Source: Sutcliffiella horikoshii
Lineage (GTDB): Bacteria; Bacillota; Bacilli; Bacillales; Bacillaceae_I
DNA length: 64,000 nt
Reading direction: 5' to 3'
NCBI RefSeq assembly: GCF_021991925.1
Contig: NZ_RXZI01000003.1
Location: forward strand, 248,001-312,000
In this document: piece after piece, positions 37,122-47,027 of the stretch
How the letters are laid out: each line of letters starts with the position of its first letter
How positions within the stretch are numbered: the first letter of the stretch is position 1
The notes under the pieces: generated by a model
The model's input: the letters and a program-made list of their open reading frames with translations, nothing else
Databases searched by the model: none
What the model was told of the DNA's origin: nothing
Made by a program: the position numbers and the translations under genes

Positions 37122-37691
37122 TCAATCCTTTAATTGAAGATGGCATACTTGATGAAGAACAGCCATTTCCAGTAAAGAAATGGGACACCCTTCCAAAGGT
37201 TTCATGATATAGGTAGGCCTTGGAAATGATTTTACCCTAGTGATTTCAGTTAGTAAAATCCCTTCTTCTTTTATGTACGTTGTACCGTCCAGCATGTTTT
37301 TTTCAAGCATGAATTCTCGTTCGTTTCTTTTGTAAATAAACCGTCCATGGGTTTTTATTTTAGTAACATCTTGAAAGAAAAAGGTTTCTTCTCCTCCTTG
37401 GCTTGTAGTATAGTGAACATCCCATTTTGGTTTAAATAGGTTTTCTTTAAAGGTACGCTCCTCTACTTTGATCGCTTCTCCAATAGTTGAAACTCCAACC
37501 AAATCTTTTTTTTCGAAAAAAGCTTGTACACCTTCCGAGAGGATCGGGATTGGCAACTTTGAAACAATTTCTACCCACTTACTCCGGTATGTACGGTTAA
37601 AAGATGCTACTTGGTGTCCAGTTGAGTCAAGGATTGGTATTGGTTTAGAAGAATGTATTAGTAGTGGGAGGGTGAAAGTTAGCTCTGTCAT
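37122..37691 (-). CDS. Hypothetical protein, possible tubby/LURP-like fold
   Basis: A 189-residue protein I do not recognise with certainty. It has no signal peptide or membrane segment. Alternating beta-type stretches with Gly/Asn turns (PIPILDSTGHQVASFNRTY, THGRFIYKRNEREFMLEKN) recall the tubby C-terminal/LURP-one-like proteins of Firmicutes, but this is a pattern impression. It lies convergent to clpX and divergent from lonB, a place where I know no B. subtilis gene. ATG 37691 follows AAAGGAGG. Confidence 0.7.
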   Translation of the reverse strand: MTELTFTLPLLIHSSKPIPILDSTGHQVASFNRTYRSKWVEIVSKLPIPILSEGVQAFFEKKDLVGVSTIGEAIKVEERTFKENLFKPKWDVHYTTSQGGEETFFFQDVTKIKTHGRFIYKRNEREFMLEKNMLDGTTYIKEEGILLTEITRVKSFPRPTYIMKPLEGCPISLLEMAVLHQVCHLQLKD

Positions 37692-37821
37692 AGTTTTTCG
37701 CCTCCTTTATATCATTACGAAGAAACACTTGGACAAGTTTCATCTTTCTCATTTTCTGAAAGCATATTATACCCTCCAATCTTTTCGTGTGGAGCCTATT
37801 TTAACCAAATAATTTTTATTG

Positions 37822-37850
37822 GATTATTCCCCCTTCCCGCGGAGATACTA
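37822..37850 (+). promoter_or_regulatory. Putative sigma-F promoter of lonB
   Basis: GGAGATACTA (37841-37850) fits the sigma-F -10 consensus GGNRANAYTW at every position; GATTA lies 14 bases upstream, a partial -35. lonB of B. subtilis is a forespore sigma-F gene. Confidence 0.55.
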
Positions 37851-37885
37851 CCATATAATCACATCAAGAATGCAGGAGGGTTTCT

Positions 37886-39571
37886 ATGTCTTTTACAGGT
37901 ATAGCACTGTTCATACAGCTTTTCTTCGGGGTCATCATCGGGCTTTATTTCTGGAACCTGCTCAAGAACCAACGGACGCAAAAAGTGACGATCGATAAAG
38001 AATCGAAAAAGGAAATGGAACAACTGAGGAAAATGAGAAGTATTTCATTGTCTGAACCACTTGCGGAAAAAGTAAGGCCCACAAGCTTCAAAGAGATTAT
38101 CGGGCAAGAGGATGGAATTAAGGCATTAAAAGCTGCCATCTGTGGACCAAACCCCCAGCATGTCATCATCTATGGGCCGCCGGGAGTAGGGAAAACCGCA
38201 GCAGCAAGGCTTGTTCTTGAAGAAGCAAAAAAGAATCCGAAATCTCCATTCAGGGGCTCTGCCGTTTTTATAGAATTGGATGCTACCACTGCACGATTTG
38301 ATGAGAGAGGGATTGCGGATCCATTAATTGGCTCGGTGCATGATCCCATCTATCAAGGTGCAGGAGCGATGGGACAGGCTGGGATTCCCCAACCTAAGCA
38401 AGGAGCTGTAACACATGCACATGGAGGGATGCTCTTCATTGATGAAATCGGTGAACTTCACTCCATCCAAATGAACAAATTACTTAAAGTATTGGAAGAC
38501 AGGAAAGTATACTTAGATAGCGCGTACTACAGCGAAGAAAATAACCAAATCCCTACACATATCCATGATATTTTCCAGAATGGCCTGCCAGCTGATTTCC
38601 GCCTTGTCGGAGCGACAACAAGAACACCAAATGAGATCCCACCGGCAATCAGATCAAGATGCATGGAGGTTTTCTTCAGGGAGCTTGATCAGGAAGAGCT
38701 GGAAACGGTGGGAAGGAATGCAGCTTCAAAGATCAATATGATGGTCGAAGAAGAGGGTATAAGCCTGCTTGCTTCCTATACCAGGAACGGGCGAGAAGTG
38801 GTAAATATGATGCAAATCGCATGTGGACTCGCTATCACGGAAGACCGGGATACAGTAAAGGTGGCAGACATCGAATGGGTGATCCATTCCAGTCAATTGG
38901 CGCCGAAATATGAGAACAAAATAAAAGAAGCCGCTCAACCTGGACTTGTTAATGGTCTTGCAGTATTTGGTCCAAACTCTGGAGCTCTGCTGGAAATAGA
39001 GGTGACAGCGATTCCGACCGAAGAGAAAAAAGGAACGGTGAACATCACTGGAATTGTGGAAGAAGAAAGCATGGGCAATCAAGGCGGTAAATCAATCCGC
39101 AGAAAGAGTATGGCAAAAGGTTCTGTGGAGAATGTTATCACGGTATTAAGAAAACTCGGAGTACCTGCAGCCGATTATGATATACATGTCAATTTTCCTG
39201 GGGGAATCCCGATTGACGGCCCTTCTGCTGGAATAGCGATGGCAACGGGGATTTACTCTGCCATTTTCAAAATACCAGTAAGTAATCTTGTGGCTATGAC
39301 AGGGGAAATCAGTATACATGGCACTGTTAAACCAATCGGTGGAGTGATTCCGAAAATTAAGGCTGCCAAACAGGCTGGAGCGGAAAGGGTCATCATTCCG
39401 GCAGATAATATGCAGTCGATCATCAAGGAAATTGACGGGATTGAGGTCATTCCGGTAAAAGAGTTCCAAGAAGTATTGGATCTGGCATTAGTGAGAGAAA
39501 AAATCGCCGAATCGAGCTTTGATACGATCCTTCAGGCTCCGATCAGTATTCCTAAAACAGAATCCATGTAA
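37886..39571 (+). CDS. lonB: Forespore ATP-dependent protease LonB
   Basis: A 561-residue membrane-anchored Lon-type protease. It has an N-terminal transmembrane helix (about residues 4-24), an AAA+ domain with Walker [12 protein letters not shown] (about 95) and Walker B GGMLFIDEIGEL, and a C-terminal Lon protease domain with the catalytic Ser in DGPSAGIAMATG and Lys in PIGGVIPKIKAAKQAG. It lacks the LAN substrate domain of LonA, as usual for LonB. ATG 37886 follows GGAGGG. Confidence 0.95.
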   Translation: MSFTGIALFIQLFFGVIIGLYFWNLLKNQRTQKVTIDKESKKEMEQLRKMRSISLSEPLAEKVRPTSFKEIIGQEDGIKALKAAICGPNPQHVIIYGPPGVGKTAAARLVLEEAKKNPKSPFRGSAVFIELDATTARFDERGIADPLIGSVHDPIYQGAGAMGQAGIPQPKQGAVTHAHGGMLFIDEIGELHSIQMNKLLKVLEDRKVYLDSAYYSEENNQIPTHIHDIFQNGLPADFRLVGATTRTPNEIPPAIRSRCMEVFFRELDQEELETVGRNAASKINMMVEEEGISLLASYTRNGREVVNMMQIACGLAITEDRDTVKVADIEWVIHSSQLAPKYENKIKEAAQPGLVNGLAVFGPNSGALLEIEVTAIPTEEKKGTVNITGIVEEESMGNQGGKSIRRKSMAKGSVENVITVLRKLGVPAADYDIHVNFPGGIPIDGPSAGIAMATGIYSAIFKIPVSNLVAMTGEISIHGTVKPIGGVIPKIKAAKQAGAERVIIPADNMQSIIKEIDGIEVIPVKEFQEVLDLALVREKIAESSFDTILQAPISIPKTESM

Positions 39572-39576
39572 AGGAT

Positions 39577-39607
39577 AGGCAGGCCTTGTTTGTATGGTCT
39601 GCCTGTT
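39577..39607 (+). terminator. Terminator after lonB
   Basis: AGGCAGGCC and GGTCTGCCT pair (one G-U), then GTTTAC; T run short. Confidence 0.6.
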
Positions 39608-39694
39608 TACATATTGTAAAAGCTTACTCATTGCACTTGCCACGTGAAAAAGGTAAAATTTTTACTACTGGTTTCTTTATTAAGTGTGGCAAAT

Positions 39695-39728
39695 TTGTAA
39701 AAGATAGTAGAACAAAACTCTTTTACAA
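39695..39728 (+). promoter_or_regulatory. Inverted repeat in the lonA leader
   Basis: TTGTAAAAG (39695-39703) and CTTTTACAA (39720-39728) are perfect 9-bp inverted copies 16 bases apart, about 90 bp before lonA. A smaller hairpin CTGTCT / AGACAG follows at about 39735. No CtsR or CIRCE heat-shock site is visible. Function unknown. Confidence 0.5.
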
Positions 39729-39818
39729 CCCAAACTGTCTCTTTGATTAGACAGGGCTATTTAATTAGGATAGAATTGAACAAAGATACACAAAGGAAGA
39801 GCGTACGGGGGTGTTACC

Positions 39819-42143
39819 ATGGCAACAAATAAGGAATATCATGTTCCATTATTGCCGTTAAGAGGGCTAATGGTCTTTCCGACAATGGTTTTACATTTGG
39901 ATGTCGGAAGGGAAAAGTCGATAGAAGCATTAGAACAAGCGATGCTTGGAGACGATATTGTCGTTCTTTCTACCCAAAAGGAAGTGGGAACGGACAATCC
40001 AACAAAGGATGACCTATACGATTGGGGTACTTTGACAAAGGTAAAACAGATGTTAAAGCTCCCAAATGGAACGGTCCGTGTTTTGGTGGAAGGGCTAGAG
40101 CGTGCGAAAATAGAAGAGTTCATCGAAAAAGATACGCACTGGGAAGCCAAACTTCTGACGTATCCGGACACTGAAGTGAAAGATCCGGAAGACGAAGCGT
40201 TGATGAGAACATTGCTGGACTATTTTCATACATATACAAAGCTGTCCAAAAAGACGACAGTTGAGACGTATCATACGGTTTCTGATATAACAGAGCCTGG
40301 CCGTATGGCGGATATCATCACCTCTCATTTGCCTGTCAACATGAAGGAAAAGCAGGACATCTTGGAAACGAGGGATGTCAAAGAGCGTCTGAACAAGGTG
40401 ATCAAGCATGTAAATAATGAAAAAGAAGTACTTCAGCTGGAAAAGAAGATTGGATTGCGTGTAAAGCGTTCCATGGAACGTACACAAAAGGAATACTACC
40501 TTCGCGAGCAGATGAAAGCGATTCAGAAAGAGCTTGGGGATAAAGAAGGAAAAGGTGGAGAAATCCAAGACCTCAAGGATAAATTGGAAAGTATCGGAAT
40601 GCCGGAAAATGTGAAGAAGATTGCATTGAAGGAAATCGACCGCTATGAGAAGATTCCATCCAGCTCCGCAGAAAGCTCTGTCATCCGCAACTATATTGAC
40701 TGGTTATTGAACCTTCCGTGGACGGAAGCAACAGAAGATCAGCTTAATATCATCCGCGCAGAAGAGATTCTGAATGAAGACCATTTCGGATTGGAAAAGG
40801 TTAAAGAACGTGTACTAGAATATCTGGCAGTACAACAGCTGACAAAGTCCCTTAAAGGACCGATCCTCTGTCTTGCAGGACCTCCTGGAGTGGGAAAAAC
40901 CTCCCTTGCACGTTCCATTGCAAAGTCCCTGGATCGAAAATTTGTCCGCGTCTCCTTAGGAGGGGTGAGGGACGAATCAGAAATTCGCGGCCACCGTAGA
41001 ACCTATGTTGGAGCGATGCCTGGACGTATCATCCAAGGGATGAAAAAAGCAGGAACCATCAATCCGGTCTTTCTTTTAGATGAAATTGATAAAATGTCCA
41101 ATGATTTCAGGGGAGATCCTTCTTCTGCACTATTGGAAGTACTGGACCCTGAGCAGAACTTCAATTTCAGTGATCACTATATCGAAGAGCCGTATGACCT
41201 ATCAAACGTCATGTTCATCGCAACGGCAAACAACTTAGCCACAATCCCTGGACCGTTACGTGATCGCATGGAAATCATTACGATTGCCGGTTACACAGAG
41301 ATTGAGAAGTTGAATATTGGAAAAGACCACTTACTTCCGCGCCAAGCGAAAGAACATGGCCTTCAGAAAAACTTGTTGCAAATCAGGGACGAAGCGTTAA
41401 TGTCCATTATCCGCTACCATACTCGTGAAGCAGGGGTACGTAGCTTGGAAAGGCAGCTTGCCTCCATTTGCAGAAAAGCTGCAAAAATCATCGTTTCTGG
41501 TGAGAAAAAGCGTGTGGTCATTACCGACAAGAACCTGGCAGACTTCCTTGGAAAGCCTAAGTTTCGTTATGGACAGGCTGAGGTGGAAGACCAAGTTGGT
41601 GTGGCAACAGGCCTTGCATATACAACGGTGGGAGGAGATACTCTATCCATTGAAGTATCCTTATCCCCTGGTAAAGGGAAACTGATGTTGACCGGAAAGC
41701 TTGGAGACGTCATGAAAGAGTCTGCCCACGCGGCATTCAGCTTCATTCGTTCACGAGCGAACGAGTTGAATATTGATCCTGATTTTAACGAGAAGAATGA
41801 TATCCATATACATGTCCCAGAAGGTGCCGTTCCAAAAGACGGCCCGTCAGCAGGTATTACGATGGCAACCGCACTCATTTCAGCGCTTACCGGTAGACCG
41901 GTAAGACGCGATGTTGGCATGACAGGGGAAATCACCTTAAGAGGACGCGTATTGCCGATTGGCGGATTGAAGGAAAAATCCTTGAGCGCTCACCGTGCAG
42001 GTCTGAAAAAGGTTATACTACCTAAAGAGAACGAAAAAGATTTGGATGATATTCCAGAAAGTGTGCGAGAAGATTTAACGTTTGTTTTAGTATCACATTT
42101 AGATCAAGTGTTAGAACACGCATTAGCAGGAGAGAAAAAATGA
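39819..42143 (+). CDS. lonA: ATP-dependent protease LonA
   Basis: Degrades misfolded and regulatory proteins in the cytoplasm. The 774-residue protein has the N-terminal LAN domain ([20 protein letters not shown]), a coiled coil (about 185-250), AAA+ Walker A GPPGVGKT and Walker [11 protein letters not shown], and the Ser677/Lys720-type protease dyad in [15 protein letters not shown] and [17 protein letters not shown] 39819 follows a GGGGTG site. It overlaps engB (ATGA). Confidence 0.97.
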   Translation: MATNKEYHVPLLPLRGLMVFPTMVLHLDVGREKSIEALEQAMLGDDIVVLSTQKEVGTDNPTKDDLYDWGTLTKVKQMLKLPNGTVRVLVEGLERAKIEEFIEKDTHWEAKLLTYPDTEVKDPEDEALMRTLLDYFHTYTKLSKKTTVETYHTVSDITEPGRMADIITSHLPVNMKEKQDILETRDVKERLNKVIKHVNNEKEVLQLEKKIGLRVKRSMERTQKEYYLREQMKAIQKELGDKEGKGGEIQDLKDKLESIGMPENVKKIALKEIDRYEKIPSSSAESSVIRNYIDWLLNLPWTEATEDQLNIIRAEEILNEDHFGLEKVKERVLEYLAVQQLTKSLKGPILCLAGPPGVGKTSLARSIAKSLDRKFVRVSLGGVRDESEIRGHRRTYVGAMPGRIIQGMKKAGTINPVFLLDEIDKMSNDFRGDPSSALLEVLDPEQNFNFSDHYIEEPYDLSNVMFIATANNLATIPGPLRDRMEIITIAGYTEIEKLNIGKDHLLPRQAKEHGLQKNLLQIRDEALMSIIRYHTREAGVRSLERQLASICRKAAKIIVSGEKKRVVITDKNLADFLGKPKFRYGQAEVEDQVGVATGLAYTTVGGDTLSIEVSLSPGKGKLMLTGKLGDVMKESAHAAFSFIRSRANELNIDPDFNEKNDIHIHVPEGAVPKDGPSAGITMATALISALTGRPVRRDVGMTGEITLRGRVLPIGGLKEKSLSAHRAGLKKVILPKENEKDLDDIPESVREDLTFVLVSHLDQVLEHALAGEKK

Positions 42144-42724
42144 AAGTAACACAAGCAGAAATAGTAATAAGTGCCGTTAAACCAGAGCAATACCCAAGTG
42201 AGCTTTTACCAGAATTCGCTTTAGCAGGCCGTTCCAACGTAGGGAAATCATCTTTCATCAACAAGATGATCAACCGTAAGAACCTTGCGAGAACTTCCTC
42301 CAAACCAGGAAAAACACAAACTTTGAACTTTTATCTGATCAATGAAATGTTGCATTTCGTCGATGTACCTGGATATGGTTTTGCCAAGGTTCCAAAATCC
42401 GAGCGCGATGCTTGGGGCCGTATGATGGAAACGTATTTGACAAGCAGGGAACAGCTTCGTGCCGTCCTGCAAATTGTCGACCTTCGCCATCCACCATCGA
42501 AGGATGACGTCACCATGTATGAATACCTGAAGCATTACGAGCTTCCAGTCGTCGTGATCGCCACCAAAGCGGACAAGATCCCTAAAGGAAAGTGGCAAAA
42601 GCACTTGAAGGTAATAAGAGAAACACTCGGAATGGAAAAAGAAGACGAATTGATTCTCTTTTCCTCTGAAACTGGACAAGGGAAAGATGAAGTCTGGGGA
42701 ATGCTGCAAAAGAGAATGAAGTGA
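42140..42724 (+). CDS. ysxC: Ribosome biogenesis GTP-binding protein EngB/YsxC
   Basis: An essential GTPase for 50S subunit assembly. The 194-residue protein has G1 [13 protein letters not shown]2 [13 protein letters not shown]3 [11 protein letters not shown]4 ATKADKI and a G5-like FSSETG. The start overlaps the lonA stop, giving translational coupling. A strong terminator follows. Confidence 0.97.
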   Translation: MKVTQAEIVISAVKPEQYPSELLPEFALAGRSNVGKSSFINKMINRKNLARTSSKPGKTQTLNFYLINEMLHFVDVPGYGFAKVPKSERDAWGRMMETYLTSREQLRAVLQIVDLRHPPSKDDVTMYEYLKHYELPVVVIATKADKIPKGKWQKHLKVIRETLGMEKEDELILFSSETGQGKDEVWGMLQKRMK

Positions 42725-42730
42725 AAATAG

Positions 42731-42773
42731 AAGCTGTGTTCAGAGGTGAATTACTCTGGGCGCAGTTTTTTTA
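42731..42773 (+). terminator. Terminator after ysxC
   Basis: CTGTGTTCAGAG and CTCTGGGCGCAG pair (G-U pairs included), then seven T. Confidence 0.85.
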
Positions 42774-42814
42774 GATTATGGTACCAGTGTCGATGCTGAG
42801 GAAATCTTGCTGGC

Positions 42815-42892
42815 GGTCGTCTTAAGACCCTCGCGCGTAGTGAGGGGACTCAAGCACCACCTCGTGGAAAGAAACAACTTGCGTGGAAATTG
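42815..42892 (+). repeat. Dispersed structured repeat, copy 6 (degenerate)
   Basis: Keeps the core AAGACCCTCGCG..AGTGAGGGGACTCAAGCACC and GTGGAAAG order but has lost the ends and much of the left part. The inner helix is CTTAAG / CTCAAG with one mismatch. Confidence 0.6.
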
Positions 42893-42939
42893 CCAGTGGG
42901 GTTAAGAGATGTTATTAGATGGGAACAGGAGTGAAAGAA

Positions 42940-44136
42940 TTGGAGAAATTATATTATCGTGATCCTTACATAAGAAATTTTAAGACGACCTTAAAACAAC
43001 AAGCACAGGACGAAGCGGGGAGATGGTATGCCCTTCTAGAGAAATCCGCTTTTTATCCAGAAGGCGGAGGACAGCCATATGATACGGGGACCCTGAATGG
43101 CCAAGATGTTCTGGAAGTACAGGAGGTTGAGGGTGAAATACGGCATTACTTAAAGAAGCCATTGCCGGAGACCATTGTGGAACTTACAGGCGAAATAGAG
43201 TGGAAAAGGCGCTTTGACCATATGCAACAACACGCAGGACAGCATCTATTATCGGCTGCATTCGAAGAGTTGTTTTCCTATAAAACAATGAGCTTCCATT
43301 TAGGAAAAGAAGTATCAACCATTGATATTGATACAAAAGATCTAACAGATCAAGAGGCGTTGGAAGCTGAGTCACTTGTTAATAAGATAATCCTTGAGGA
43401 TCGTTCCATTGAAACAAAGTGGGTGACGAAGGAGGAGCTTGCGGGCTATCCATTGAGAAAAGAATTGGCGGTGGAGGAGAATATTCGTCTTGTGATCATT
43501 CCAGACTTTGATTATAACGGTTGCGGTGGCACGCATCCCAAGTCGACTGGGGGAGTGTCTTCTTTAAAGATTCTTTCAACCGAAAAACAAAGGAAAATGA
43601 TCCGCGTAACTTTCGTGGCAGGACATCGTGTGCTACAGCAGCTCCATGAAAAACATAAGATAATTTCTGGTTTGGCCGTTCAGTTAAATGCACCACAAGA
43701 GAGAATGATAGAAGCGGTGGCAAGGCTTATGGAGCAGTCAAAGGAACAAGCGAAGCTCCTAAAAGAATCAAATGATAAGCTGCTTCAATATGAGGCTTCC
43801 TCCCTTGCATCAAAGGTGTTGGTGCTGGAGGGGCAAGCGGTCATCCAAAAGGTGTATGTGAATAAAACTATAGGAGAACTGCAAAGCCTGGCTCGACATA
43901 TTACGAAGGAAGTGGAAGATGCCATTGTTTTCTTGGTGGCTGAAAATGAAAACAAATTGGCCTTGGTAGCCTCCCGCGGAACTAAATCCGATGCAAACAT
44001 GAAGACCATCGTAAACGATATTTTGCCTTCCATAAATGGAAAGGGCGGGGGAAGAGAAGATTTTGCCCAAGGTGGAGGAGAGGCAAAATTCACTGGAGAA
44101 GAAGTATTGAAAATGCTTCTTGATTCCATGAAATAG
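42940..44136 (+). CDS. Alanyl-tRNA editing protein, AlaX long form with DHHA1 domain
   Basis: Predicted free-standing deacylase of mischarged Ser- or Gly-tRNA(Ala). The 398-residue protein has the AlaRS-like second additional domain with FYPEGGGQPYDTG, the zinc-binding HMQQHAGQHLLSA (HxxxH) and CGGTHPKSTG (CxxxH), then a coiled coil and a C-terminal DHHA1 domain (SRGTKSDANMK, GGGREDFAQGGG). TTG 42940 has AGGAG eight bases upstream; ATG 42919 is in frame but has no ribosome-binding site. B. subtilis lacks this gene between ysxC and hemA. Confidence 0.88.
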   Translation: MEKLYYRDPYIRNFKTTLKQQAQDEAGRWYALLEKSAFYPEGGGQPYDTGTLNGQDVLEVQEVEGEIRHYLKKPLPETIVELTGEIEWKRRFDHMQQHAGQHLLSAAFEELFSYKTMSFHLGKEVSTIDIDTKDLTDQEALEAESLVNKIILEDRSIETKWVTKEELAGYPLRKELAVEENIRLVIIPDFDYNGCGGTHPKSTGGVSSLKILSTEKQRKMIRVTFVAGHRVLQQLHEKHKIISGLAVQLNAPQERMIEAVARLMEQSKEQAKLLKESNDKLLQYEASSLASKVLVLEGQAVIQKVYVNKTIGELQSLARHITKEVEDAIVFLVAENENKLALVASRGTKSDANMKTIVNDILPSINGKGGGREDFAQGGGEAKFTGEEVLKMLLDSMK

Positions 44137-44145
44137 AGTAAGGAG

Positions 44146-44200
44146 GAGACGATAGAATACCAACTAGATCAATGGTTGAGATTCTTTCGTCTCTTTTTTT
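44146..44200 (+). terminator. Terminator after the alaX gene
   Basis: GAGACGA, AGAAT and CAAC pair with GTTG, ATTCT and TCGTCTC, followed by T residues. Confidence 0.8.
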
Positions 44201-44441
44201 GTGTGAAAGAAATGTAGTAAAATTTCGAAAAATATGTTTATTGAAGACAGTCTCCAGGGAATAGGATGTACAAGGAGTAATTCCGAGCATACATACGATA
44301 CATAGGTAGCCAGGTCTTCTTAAGTTAGAATTTACAGAATTATCAACAAAAATGAAATTTAAGCTCATTTGTGGTAGTTTTCCGTAATTGTTAACATAAA
44401 AGGGAGACGAAAAAAAAGGACACTAAGGGGGATTATGGAAA

Positions 44442-45227
44442 TTGAAAAAAAGGGTATTGTTAGTCACGTTATTTTTGTTGTCTACGATTCTAGCAGCATG
44501 CGGCGGAAAAGTAACAACCAGTGAAGGATATGAGCTAGTAGAGGAAGGGAAATTCAAGTTTGCTTCTTCAGGAGAATTTGCGCCATTTAGTGTAACAGAT
44601 GGAAATGGAGAAATGACCGGTTTTGATATTGAAGTCGGAGAAGCCATCGCTGCTGAACTAGGTCTTGAACCAGATCAGGAGAAGTACACATTTGCGAGTA
44701 TTGTTGAAGGAGTAAAAAGCGGACGTTTTGATGCCGCGGTTGCAAGTCACACCATTACAGAGGATAGATTAAAGGAAGTGGATTTCTCCACACCTTACTA
44801 CTATTCCGGTGCACAGATTTTTGTAAGACCTGACAGTGACATCCAAACTTTAGATGATCTAGAAGGGAAAGAAATTGCGGTTTCCAGAGGGTCTACATAT
44901 GCAGACCTTGTCAGCGATATTTCTGACAACATTCAGAACTACGATAGCGATGTCGTAGCGTTGGAAGCATTGAATAATGGCCGTCATGATGCAGTGGTAA
45001 CGGATTTTGTAACCGGCCGTGAAGCAATTGGCGCAGGCATGGAGTTAGAAGGACGTGAACTTCTGGATCGCAGTGAACAGGCAGTTGGAGTCGCAAAAGG
45101 TAACGAAGCACTCCTTGAAGCAATCAATGACGCATTGGAAACATTACGTGAGAACGGCAAGCTGAAAGAAATAAGTGAAAAATACTTTGGAGAAGACATC
45201 ACTTCAGACCCGGATGAGCAAGAATAA
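44442..45227 (+). CDS. Polar amino-acid ABC transporter, substrate-binding lipoprotein
   Basis: A 261-residue solute-binding protein of the family-3 (HisJ/GlnH/ArtI) type. A signal peptide ends in lipobox LAAC (Cys20), and the SBP signature GEMTGFDIEVGEAIAAELG is followed by RFDAAVASHTITEDR and VDFSTPYYYSG. The start is a TTG at 44442; a nearby ATG is out of frame. The residues do not let me tell whether it binds arginine, cystine, glutamine or something else. A hairpin separates it from the permease gene. Confidence 0.88.
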   Translation: MKKRVLLVTLFLLSTILAACGGKVTTSEGYELVEEGKFKFASSGEFAPFSVTDGNGEMTGFDIEVGEAIAAELGLEPDQEKYTFASIVEGVKSGRFDAAVASHTITEDRLKEVDFSTPYYYSGAQIFVRPDSDIQTLDDLEGKEIAVSRGSTYADLVSDISDNIQNYDSDVVALEALNNGRHDAVVTDFVTGREAIGAGMELEGRELLDRSEQAVGVAKGNEALLEAINDALETLRENGKLKEISEKYFGEDITSDPDEQE

Positions 45228-45265
45228 CAAGCTGCCAAAGAGCGGCTGACCATAAATCCAGTTCG

Positions 45266-45299
45266 AAAATGTGTGGTGTTCATTCACCACACATTTTTT
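45266..45299 (+). terminator. Hairpin with T run between binding protein and permease
   Basis: AAATGTGTGGTG and CACCACACATTT form a perfect 12-bp stem with a T run. In such operons a partial terminator here keeps the binding protein in excess over the membrane parts. Confidence 0.85.
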
Positions 45300-45338
45300 A
45301 TCAGGTAAGCACAAAATGAAAAGGAGAGTGAAAGCGGT

Positions 45339-46001
45339 ATGCCCAGTTTTTTGCACTTTTTTGAAGTATTCCTAAATACATACGACATGTTTTTCCGAGG
45401 GATGATCAGAACCCTCCAGATAACGGCAATATCCATTGCCATTGCACTCCTAATCGGATTATTTTTCGCTTTCTTAAAAATATCCAAAATAAAGGTTCTT
45501 GAATGGATTGCCAACACTTACATATTTCTTATACGCGGAACACCGTTGATTGTCCAAATCTTTGTGTTCTACTTCGGACTAGTGACTTTAGGAATATCCC
45601 AATTCTGGTCTGTCACACTCGCACTAGCCTTCCATAATGGTGCCTATATCGCGGAGATTTTCAGAGGAAGTATTCAATCAATTGATAAAGGGCAGATGGA
45701 AGCGGGTAGATCCCTGGGGATGACAGGGAACCTTACAATGAGAAGAATCATTTTGCCGCAGGCGTTCAGAAGGGCTTTACCTCCATTGGGCAACCAATTC
45801 ATCATCTGTTTGAAAGACTCCTCCCTTGCTGCATTTATCGGCTACTACGAGCTTTTCAATGTTGCACAGACACAGGGAGCCAACTCTTACGACGTCATGA
45901 CATATCTATTAGTTGTATCTGTCTACTATCTGATCCTAGTAGGATTAATTGGAATCGTTGTAAACCTATTGGAACGTAAATTCTCGGCAAGTGAAAGATA
46001 G
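45339..46001 (+). CDS. Polar amino-acid ABC transporter permease
   Basis: A 220-residue permease of the HisM/GlnP type with five hydrophobic helices. The EAA loop [20 protein letters not shown] contacts the ATPase. Family features include [15 protein letters not shown]. It sits between the binding-protein and ATPase genes. One permease gene implies a homodimeric channel. Confidence 0.92.
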   Translation: MPSFLHFFEVFLNTYDMFFRGMIRTLQITAISIAIALLIGLFFAFLKISKIKVLEWIANTYIFLIRGTPLIVQIFVFYFGLVTLGISQFWSVTLALAFHNGAYIAEIFRGSIQSIDKGQMEAGRSLGMTGNLTMRRIILPQAFRRALPPLGNQFIICLKDSSLAAFIGYYELFNVAQTQGANSYDVMTYLLVVSVYYLILVGLIGIVVNLLERKFSASER

Positions 46002-46011
46002 GAGGGAGAAC

Positions 46012-46743
46012 ATGAATAATAAAATTGAAGTAAAGGACTTGAATAAATCTTTTGGAGATTTGCATGTTCTAAAAGACATATCCTTAACTGTGAAAAATAA
46101 AGAAGTGGTCTGCCTGATCGGTGCAAGCGGCTCAGGTAAGAGTACCATTTTACGATGCTTGAACTTTCTTGAAATGAAAGATAGCGGTTCCGTTGTCATT
46201 GATGGAAGTGAAGTCGATGTGAAAAAGGATAATCTAAACAAGGTCCGGCAGAAAGTAGGAATGGTGTTTCAGCATTTTCATCTTTTCCCCCATAAAACGG
46301 TGTTGGAGAACGTAATGGAAGCTCCTATTCAAGTGGAAGGGCTGAAAAGGCCTGAAGCAAAAAAAAGAGCATCTGAATTATTAGCGAAGGTCGGCCTGTC
46401 AGATAAGGAAAATGTCTATCCAGAAAAGCTTTCAGGTGGACAAAAACAGCGTGTCGCCATTGCGCGCGCCCTTGCCATGAAGCCGGAAGTCATGCTCTTT
46501 GACGAACCGACATCAGCCCTTGACCCGGAACTAGTAGGGGAAGTACTAAAAACAATGAAAGAACTAGCAGAAGAAGGAATGACTATGGTGGTCGTTACAC
46601 ATGAGATGGGATTTGCCCAGGAGGTTGCCGACAGGGTCATCTACATGCACGACGGCAAAATCGTCGAAGAAGGCCCACCACAAGAACTCTTCAATAACCC
46701 AAAAAACCAACGTACCAAAGCTTTTTTGGAGGCTGTTCTTTAA
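46012..46743 (+). CDS. Polar amino-acid ABC transporter ATP-binding protein
   Basis: A 243-residue ATPase of the GlnQ/ArtP family: Walker [11 protein letters not shown]-loop [17 protein letters not shown], signature [15 protein letters not shown], Walker [15 protein letters not shown] and switch His in [13 protein letters not shown] 46012 follows GGAGGG; the frame is open to 45991. Last gene of the three-gene operon. Confidence 0.95.
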   Translation: MNNKIEVKDLNKSFGDLHVLKDISLTVKNKEVVCLIGASGSGKSTILRCLNFLEMKDSGSVVIDGSEVDVKKDNLNKVRQKVGMVFQHFHLFPHKTVLENVMEAPIQVEGLKRPEAKKRASELLAKVGLSDKENVYPEKLSGGQKQRVAIARALAMKPEVMLFDEPTSALDPELVGEVLKTMKELAEEGMTMVVVTHEMGFAQEVADRVIYMHDGKIVEEGPPQELFNNPKNQRTKAFLEAVL

Positions 46744-46766
46744 CCATTAAGTTTGGATGATTTTCT

Positions 46767-46951
46767 AGCTGTTGATTGGAGCAAAAGGCGTAGACTCCTT
46801 GAAAATGCGAGCATTTTCTGCGTGCGATGTATCGCTGTCGAAGCCTTCCTTGTCCTGCGGGGGAGAAGCGGCAATGTTGAGACCCCGCAACGAAGTGAGG
46901 AGGCTCAAGGGCGCCCCGCGGAAAGCGAAGCCGTTTGCGGAAATCAACAGC
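46767..46951 (+). repeat. Dispersed structured repeat, copy 7, with an insertion
   Basis: Longest copy, 185 bp, with 10-bp perfect ends GCTGTTGATT / AATCAACAGC. The loop of the left hairpin carries about 51 extra bases, flanked by CCTTG on both sides (46797 and 46848) and containing two palindromes, GAAAATGCGAGCATTTTC and GCGATGTATCGC. The inner helix is TTGAG / CTCAA. Confidence 0.88.
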
Positions 46952-46975
46952 GGTGTCTAAACGATAACCAACACA

Positions 46976-47026
46976 CAAAAAAGACCTACAACAACGGAAT
47001 AACACTCCATTGCTTGTAGGTCTTCT
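46976..47026. terminator. Terminator of the ysxD-type gene
   Basis: AAAAAAGACCTACAA and TTGTAGGTCTT pair around a 22-base loop. On the minus strand it ends in six T and closes the 47028-47510 gene. Confidence 0.8.
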
Positions 47027-47027
47027 A

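Noticed and set aside
44200-44440. Possible amino-acid riboswitch or T-box before the ABC transporter operon
   Set aside because: No T-box core (TGGTACCGCG), S-box or L-box motif and no terminator-antiterminator pair seen apart from the alaX terminator.
46753-47019. Several open frames on both strands around 46.75-47.05 kb
   Set aside because: All run through repeat copy 7, whose GC-rich sequence lacks stops; similar frames appear in other copies (58373-58654, 60449-60751).
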